Part shown: positions 59,697-64,000 of the stretch, piece by piece | How positions within the stretch are numbered: the first letter of the stretch is position 1 | Layout: each line of letters begins with the position of its first letter | From: Bacillus cabrialesii | GTDB taxonomy: Bacteria > Bacillota > Bacilli > Bacillales > Bacillaceae | Length of the DNA stretch: 64,000 nt | Assembly: GCF_004124315.2 (NCBI RefSeq) | Contig: NZ_CP096889.1 | Coordinates: forward strand, 1,099,001-1,163,000 | Direction: 5' to 3' | The notes under the pieces: generated by a model | What the model was told of the DNA's origin: nothing | Database searches by the model: none | Seen by the model: the letters and a program-made list of their open reading frames with translations, nothing else | Made by a program: the position numbers and the translations under genes

Positions 59697-60993
59697 TAAA
59701 CAGCCCCTCCATTACTCTGTCTTGCTCTTCTAAAGTAAATGATGGATATAAAGGCAAATGCAGTACCTGACTATGAGCCTTTTCCGTATGAACCAATTGG
59801 AGGTTTGTATACTTGTCCCGTACTAAAGGAGTTTTTTGCATATGAGACAGTATTGGATAATATACATCTGTCTGTACACCAAAATCTTCATTTAATTTCG
59901 TCATGATATCTGTCCTGTCTTCTGTTCGTACTTTAATAGGAAACAGATGCCATACATGATCTTCGCTTAATTCCGGCAATTCAATAAGGCCTTTATTCTG
60001 TAACTCTGCTAATTGAGTAATGTATCTATCCGCCAAGAACAGTCTTTTAAAATTGTTTAATGAAAGATACTTCATTCTCTCTAAACCAATTGCTGCCTGT
60101 AAATTGTCCATTTTTGAATTAAATCCAAAATTGATGACTTTCTGATTTTTTACATTTACTTCAAAACCATGATAACTAAATTGAATGCATTTGTTAGCGA
60201 GTTCTTCATTGTCGGTTGCTATTGCCCCAGCCTTACCACATACACCAAAATTCTTATATGGATTAAAACTTAATGTAGTTATGTCCGCATACTTTCCTAA
60301 GTCTGTCAGTCCAATTCCTTGGCAAGCATCTTCAATTACTTTCAAGTTATAACGATTTGCGATTTGACGGATATGCTTCATGTCTGAATGTTTTCCGTAT
60401 AAATGCACAGGGAGAATAAATTTTGTATAAGGAGTTATTGCTTCCTCAATTTTGTTAGGATCGATGCAGAATGTTTGCGGGTTAATATCTACATAGACAG
60501 GAACGCCTCCCAAAGCTAACACAGCATTTTCAGTAGCTGCAAAGCTATTAGCCGGCATGATAACTCCATCACCTCGGTTTAACCCTAAAGCTAATAATCC
60601 TATCATAATAGCATCCGTTCCGCTGCTGGTTGCAATTACATACCTTTTATGTAAATATGTAGATAAAACTTCTTCGAATTGCTCTAAATAGGAACCACTC
60701 GTAAATTTTCCAGTTGGCAAAACTGCAGTTAACGTATTTAAGATATCAGCCACTTCATCATTGGTTATTAATCTGTCTACAGGCATAAAAGGGACTTTAC
60801 TGATTTCACGATTTTTTTGGTAGTTGAAAAGGTCATTTTCAATATCTGTATTTTCTTTTAATACTTGTTTCCATCGCTCGTTTGCAATACTGTCTTCAAT
60901 AACAAGTTCTTTTCCTTGCATGTCACCTTTTAAGTTTTTTAGCAATAACATGTTTTCTTTACTTTTACCTGAAACTCTAACCTGTTTTTGCAT
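59668..60993 (-). CDS. ntdA: 3-Oxo-glucose-6-phosphate aminotransferase NtdA
   Basis: A 441-residue PLP-dependent sugar aminotransferase of the DegT/DnrJ/EryC1 family. It aminates the 3-keto sugar made by NtdC with glutamate. Motifs: ATSSGTDAIMIGLLALG (about residue 135), EDACQGIG, and the PLP lysine in SFNPYKNFGVCGKAG (about residue 245). Its N-terminal extension of about 60 residues is typical of NtdA. GGAGGTACTGTTC precedes the ATG at 60993. First gene of the operon, divergent from ntdR. Confidence 0.95.
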   Translation of the reverse strand: MQKQVRVSGKSKENMLLLKNLKGDMQGKELVIEDSIANERWKQVLKENTDIENDLFNYQKNREISKVPFMPVDRLITNDEVADILNTLTAVLPTGKFTSGSYLEQFEEVLSTYLHKRYVIATSSGTDAIMIGLLALGLNRGDGVIMPANSFAATENAVLALGGVPVYVDINPQTFCIDPNKIEEAITPYTKFILPVHLYGKHSDMKHIRQIANRYNLKVIEDACQGIGLTDLGKYADITTLSFNPYKNFGVCGKAGAIATDNEELANKCIQFSYHGFEVNVKNQKVINFGFNSKMDNLQAAIGLERMKYLSLNNFKRLFLADRYITQLAELQNKGLIELPELSEDHVWHLFPIKVRTEDRTDIMTKLNEDFGVQTDVYYPILSHMQKTPLVRDKYTNLQLVHTEKAHSQVLHLPLYPSFTLEEQDRVMEGLFNVIKQKAGV

Positions 60994-61043
60994 GAACAGT
61001 ACCTCCAATGATTTTTATAATCTGGAAAATTTGATACAAATTT

Positions 61044-61074
61044 ATCCTAATTTCTGAAACCGATAACATGTCAA
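61044..61074 (-). promoter_or_regulatory. ntdA promoter with LacI-type operator in the spacer
   Basis: On the minus strand TTGACA (61074-61069), 19 bases, TAGGAT (61049-61044). TGAAACCGATAACA (61055-61068 on the plus strand) lies wholly inside the spacer. It fits the CcpA cre consensus at every fixed base and is also what a LacI-family NtdR could bind. Confidence 0.7.
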
Positions 61075-61098
61075 TAACTTTTTTGAGGAAGGGAAAAT

Positions 61099-62088
61099 AT
61101 GCCTACAATTGATGAGATAGCAAGATTATGCAACGTGTCTAAAACCACAGTATCAAGAGTATTGAATAATCATCCTTATGTATCAAAAGAAAAAAGAGAT
61201 ATGATTTTAAAGGCAATTAACGAACTTGATTACACTCCCAATTATTTAGCTCGGAATTTTAGGAGAAATAAGACACAAACGATAGCTTTATCGGTTCCAA
61301 GTATCGACCATCCATTTTTTGCTCAATTAATAAAAGGGGTTTCTCATGAGGCACTGTTTAGGAATTACAAGGTAGTTGTATTTCAAACCTTTTATGACAA
61401 ACAGACAGAGCTGGAATTATTAGAGTTATTGAAACATAAAGAAGTTGATGGCATTATTCTTGGAACTTTAGAAAATGAATGGGAGAAGATCTCCCCTTTT
61501 TTAAAGTATGGTCCTATCCTATTATGTAATGAATATCATCACTCAGCGGACATCACGATCATTGGGTATGATGAATTTGAAGCCGCATACATGGGGGTAG
61601 TACATTTAATTGAAAGAGGCCATAAAAAAATTGGATTTTGTTTTGATACTCCATATAGCGAAGCTCAATGTCAGAGGAAAGAGGGTTACTTGAAAGCTTT
61701 ACAAGATTACAATTTACAGCATAGAAACGAATGGATATTCGGCGAAATGTTTAATATCGAGGATGGCTTTCGTGTTTTTGATAAGATAAAGGATCTAAAG
61801 GACAGACCCTCAGCCATATTTACAGGAAATGATCAAGTCGCCGCAGGGATTATTAAACAGGCGATAACAAAAGGCTTTCAAGTTCCAGAAGACTTAGCTG
61901 TAATTGGTTTTGACAACCAATTGATTTGCCAAGTAGTGACTCCGACCATAACAACAATTGATATTCCCATAGTAGAATTAGGCCAACAGGCTGTGTTGAA
62001 AATAATCGAGTCTATTTCGGGTAACACTTCTTTAAACAGAAAAATTATTAAACTGCCAACAAAGCTTATTATAAGAGAATCAACGTAA
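61099..62088 (+). CDS. ntdR: LacI-family regulator NtdR
   Basis: A 329-residue LacI/GalR-type regulator with the N-terminal helix-turn-helix TIDEIARLCNVSKTTVSRVLNNHPYVS and a periplasmic-binding-like ligand domain (ALSVPSIDHPFFAQLIKGV, AVIGFDNQLICQVVTP). In B. subtilis it activates ntdABC in response to neotrehalosadiamine (established). GAGGAAGGG precedes the ATG. Divergent from ntdA over 105 bases. Confidence 0.94.
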   Translation: MPTIDEIARLCNVSKTTVSRVLNNHPYVSKEKRDMILKAINELDYTPNYLARNFRRNKTQTIALSVPSIDHPFFAQLIKGVSHEALFRNYKVVVFQTFYDKQTELELLELLKHKEVDGIILGTLENEWEKISPFLKYGPILLCNEYHHSADITIIGYDEFEAAYMGVVHLIERGHKKIGFCFDTPYSEAQCQRKEGYLKALQDYNLQHRNEWIFGEMFNIEDGFRVFDKIKDLKDRPSAIFTGNDQVAAGIIKQAITKGFQVPEDLAVIGFDNQLICQVVTPTITTIDIPIVELGQQAVLKIIESISGNTSLNRKIIKLPTKLIIREST

Positions 62089-62130
62089 CTTTAGATTTTC
62101 ACTTTCTTATCACTTTATATCTTTGTATAG

Positions 62131-62164
62131 AAAAAAGAGGTTAATCATATTTAACCTCTTTTTC
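62131..62164. terminator. Terminator after ntdR and the broken gene
   Basis: AAAAAGAGGTTAA pairs with TTAACCTCTTTTT around TCATAT. It is bidirectional. Confidence 0.85.
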
Positions 62165-62332
62165 AATCAGGAAGCCTGCTTTTTGGAATTCTTTAATTGC
62201 TCCTATACCAAAGTGGTCAATTATTCCTTCGCCTTTCATTTCGCCCTCTGACAGCACTTACTTCAAATCTGATCCATTAATCTTTTGTTGTTCCAGTACT
62301 ATAACTTGATCCCCATCTTGATGGTTTCCCAT
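62141..62332 (-). pseudogene. Small gene with an in-frame stop
   Basis: A 64-codon frame on the minus strand reads MGNHQDGDQVIVLEQQKINGS, stops at TAA in codon 25 (62258-62260), then continues in the same frame as SEGEMKGEGIIDHFGIGAI and KEFQKAGFLIEKEVKYD to a stop at 62141. A terminator follows. The continuous protein-like text on both sides suggests recent inactivation by one substitution. No ribosome site is clear. Family not recognised; AT content resembles the ntd region. Confidence 0.4.
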
Positions 62333-62347
62333 TAAAAAGTTCTTGAA

Positions 62348-63502
62348 CTAGGCATTGCTGCCGCTGACAGAGCTTTTTTTGTCTTTTCTTTCACCATGAA
62401 GATGGTGAAGCAGACGATAAAATGGCGGCAATAGGGCGATGACAAGGATAACGCGTATGACCTGGACCGCAACGACAAAGGTGGAATCAGCATGCAAGGT
62501 AACAGACGTCGTCGCCATTTCTGCAATGCCGCCTGGCGCAAATGCCAGAACAGAAGTGATGAGCGATATTCCTGTCAGCTTGGAAACAATCACGGCGCTC
62601 AAAAACATAGCTGCGATTAATCCGACGGAGGAGACAAACCCGACGATGATAATGCGGGTGACGCCGGCAAACATGCTTTTGTACATCTTAGAGCCGATTG
62701 TTGCCCCCAGAAACACTTGCGATACATGGTTAGCTTGTGATGGCCACCAAGACGTCATGTCGTGCCCTGTCACCGCAGATCCGCCAACGTGTACAAGGGC
62801 TGCACCGAGCATGCTGCCGAGCAGCCATGGCGCCGGAAATTTTAAAAATTTCGCAGCTTTGCAAGCTCCCCAGGCAGCGAGAATCAGAACGGCGGTCCAT
62901 AAAACGGGAGTGAGCCTGATATCAGTCGTTGCTGTGGAAAGCGTTTCTGCTGCGGCGCTTGCGGAACCGTCATGTTTTGTATAGATCAGGATGACTAAAA
63001 ACGGTATGGAAAGCACCACGAGCAGCACCCGCATCATTTGAACGAGGCTGACAATGGCAGTATTGGCGCCGACCTCTTGTGCGATGCTTGGCATCGCGGA
63101 CAGACCGCCGGGAGCGGTGCCGACAAAGCTTGTCATCATGTCCGTTTTGCTGAAACGCCAAAGCACATACCCTGACAGCATGGCCAGCAGGATAGACAAT
63201 ATCAGCATAACGCCGACTGAAAACCAATGGTCTTTGAGGACAGAGAGAACGGATAAGTTCAGCTTTTGGCCCAATTCAATCCCGAGGATCATCTGCCCGA
63301 GGGCGAGCCATCGGCGGTTAATTCCTTTTTGGTCTGGTGCCATCATCAGCCATGCCGGCCGTATCATGGCGAGGCAGCAAGCGACAATCAGTGTTCCGAT
63401 CATCCATCCAATCGATATTCCGGTTAATGAAAGAATAAACCCCCCGGCTGCACTGATTGCGATAAACCATAGATCTTTGAGGAGATTTTCGTCTTTCTTC
63501 AA
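62348..63502 (-). CDS. yhjN: AbrB-family (YhjN) membrane protein
   Basis: A 384-residue membrane protein of the ammonia-monooxygenase-regulator-like family, with about ten helices in two homologous halves. The halves are marked by TAPGGLSAMPSIAQEVGA (about residue 140) and FAPGGIAEMATTSVTLHA (about residue 325). Probably a transporter; substrate unknown. GGAAGAAGGG precedes the TTG at 63502. An upstream frame to 63538 has no ribosome site. Confidence 0.88.
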   Translation of the reverse strand: MKKDENLLKDLWFIAISAAGGFILSLTGISIGWMIGTLIVACCLAMIRPAWLMMAPDQKGINRRWLALGQMILGIELGQKLNLSVLSVLKDHWFSVGVMLILSILLAMLSGYVLWRFSKTDMMTSFVGTAPGGLSAMPSIAQEVGANTAIVSLVQMMRVLLVVLSIPFLVILIYTKHDGSASAAAETLSTATTDIRLTPVLWTAVLILAAWGACKAAKFLKFPAPWLLGSMLGAALVHVGGSAVTGHDMTSWWPSQANHVSQVFLGATIGSKMYKSMFAGVTRIIIVGFVSSVGLIAAMFLSAVIVSKLTGISLITSVLAFAPGGIAEMATTSVTLHADSTFVVAVQVIRVILVIALLPPFYRLLHHLHGERKDKKSSVSGSNA

Positions 63503-63609
63503 TGTAAAACCCTTCTTCCTTTTCACGTAACACTGCAATTGTTCACGTAGTGAATGTATTATTACTATAGTATATTTTTGTTGATAAAGAAATTATGAAT
63601 TTTTTTCAT

Positions 63610-64000
63610 TTAGCCATTCGTTTTTCTTATAACCTTCTGTTCGAGCTTTTCTATTGTGTACGTCAGGCATAAGCATGCTGTCAGCAAACACACGGCAAGG
63701 GCGTAAAAAATCACTTCTCCGCCAAACGATGTCAGGATCAGTCCGCCCGCCAGAGGACCGATTGAGCGGGATATGTCCCAATGCAGACCGTATACCGCAT
63801 AAAACCGGCCGAGCAGATGAGGCGGCGCCAATTTCGAAATGAAGGTCTGGATGTGGGTTAGTCCGATGCTTTCGCCAACCGTCATCACGGCTGCCGTCAC
63901 TAAAAGCATTGTCAGGGAGGTTGAGCATGCAAATCCGGCAGCCGCAAGGGAGTAGCAGACATAAGTAATCAAAAGGATCGTTTTCATTGAAAGCTTTTCG
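63610..64000 (-). CDS. yhjO: MFS transporter YhjO, N-terminal part missing
   Basis: The C-terminal 129 residues of a major-facilitator protein; the frame is open to the window edge (EKLSMKTILL...). Three or four helices are visible: TILLITYVCYSLAAAGFA, TMLLVTAAVMTVGESIG, a GRFYAVYGLHWDISRSIGPLAGG motif of helices 10-11, and VIFYALAVCLLTACLCLTY. Substrate unknown; relatives are multidrug efflux pumps. Confidence 0.8.
   Translation of the reverse strand, partial: EKLSMKTILLITYVCYSLAAAGFACSTSLTMLLVTAAVMTVGESIGLTHIQTFISKLAPPHLLGRFYAVYGLHWDISRSIGPLAGGLILTSFGGEVIFYALAVCLLTACLCLTYTIEKLEQKVIRKTNG

Noticed and set aside
56506..62088. The ntd/glcP genes as a new biosynthetic cluster
   Set aside because: Every gene matches the known neotrehalosadiamine locus of B. 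subtilis.

Overview
The window is Bacillus subtilis-group chromosome. Gene content, order and protein sequence follow the prsA-scoC-ecs-hemEHY-aprE-comK-sipV segment of that group almost gene for gene. The aprE promoter, TRAP, FapR, FadR, Fur and BirA sites are the expected ones. It is not clearly the laboratory strain: the subtilisin has several substitutions relative to subtilisin E as I remember it, and an insertion sequence sits beside the neotrehalosadiamine genes. Species cannot be fixed by eye.

Layout. 1-3.7 kb: secretion foldase prsA (cut by the window edge), two 28-residue YjcZ-type peptides (the first is SscA), small membrane proteins, and the transition-state regulator scoC. 3.8-9.6 kb: trpP with a TRAP site over its start, serC, hit, then the ecsABC operon behind a 0.45-kb leader holding three copies of an unexplained 23-bp element. 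9.6-19.1 kb: amidohydrolase yhaA, permease yhfA, yhgB, heme-degrading hmoB, pbpF, and the coproporphyrin-dependent heme genes hemE-hemH-hemY. 19.1-24.1 kb: TetR regulator yhgD with yhgE, FapR-controlled fabHB, yhfC. 24.1-33.9 kb: a small Cys/His-rich protein, yhfE, yhfF, gltT, yhfH, yhfI, lplJ, yhfK, FadR-controlled lcfB, yhfM and yhfN.

33.8-48.6 kb: subtilisin aprE with its sigma-A promoter, yhfO, yhfP, Fur-controlled yhfQ, phoE, the BirA-controlled bioYB-yhfT-yhfS operon, oxygen sensor hemAT, Rieske oxidoreductase yhfW, yhxC, yhzC, comK, yhxD and yhjA. 48.6-54.4 kb: the yhjB-yhjC transporter pair, yhjD, yhjE-sipV, and the yhjG (flavin monooxygenase)/yhjH (MarR) pair, which carry matching 18-bp operators.

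54.4-62.3 kb is the accessory part: a complete IS1182-type element inserted in the yhjH terminator with the whole terminator stem duplicated, a small membrane protein, a decayed gene fragment, then glcP-ntdC-ntdB-ntdA and divergent ntdR, which make kanosamine/neotrehalosadiamine, followed by a second broken gene. The ntd region is more AT-rich than its neighbours. 62.3-64 kb returns to core genes yhjN and yhjO (cut by the edge).

Most intergenic gaps hold a bidirectional terminator shared by convergent genes. The best leads for something undescribed are the repeated element upstream of ecsA, the paired yhjG/yhjH operators, the TetR operator pair at yhgD/yhgE, the operator lodged in the unusually long ntdA promoter spacer, the hairpin between ntdC and glcP, and the possible non-AUG start at about 1.35 kb.
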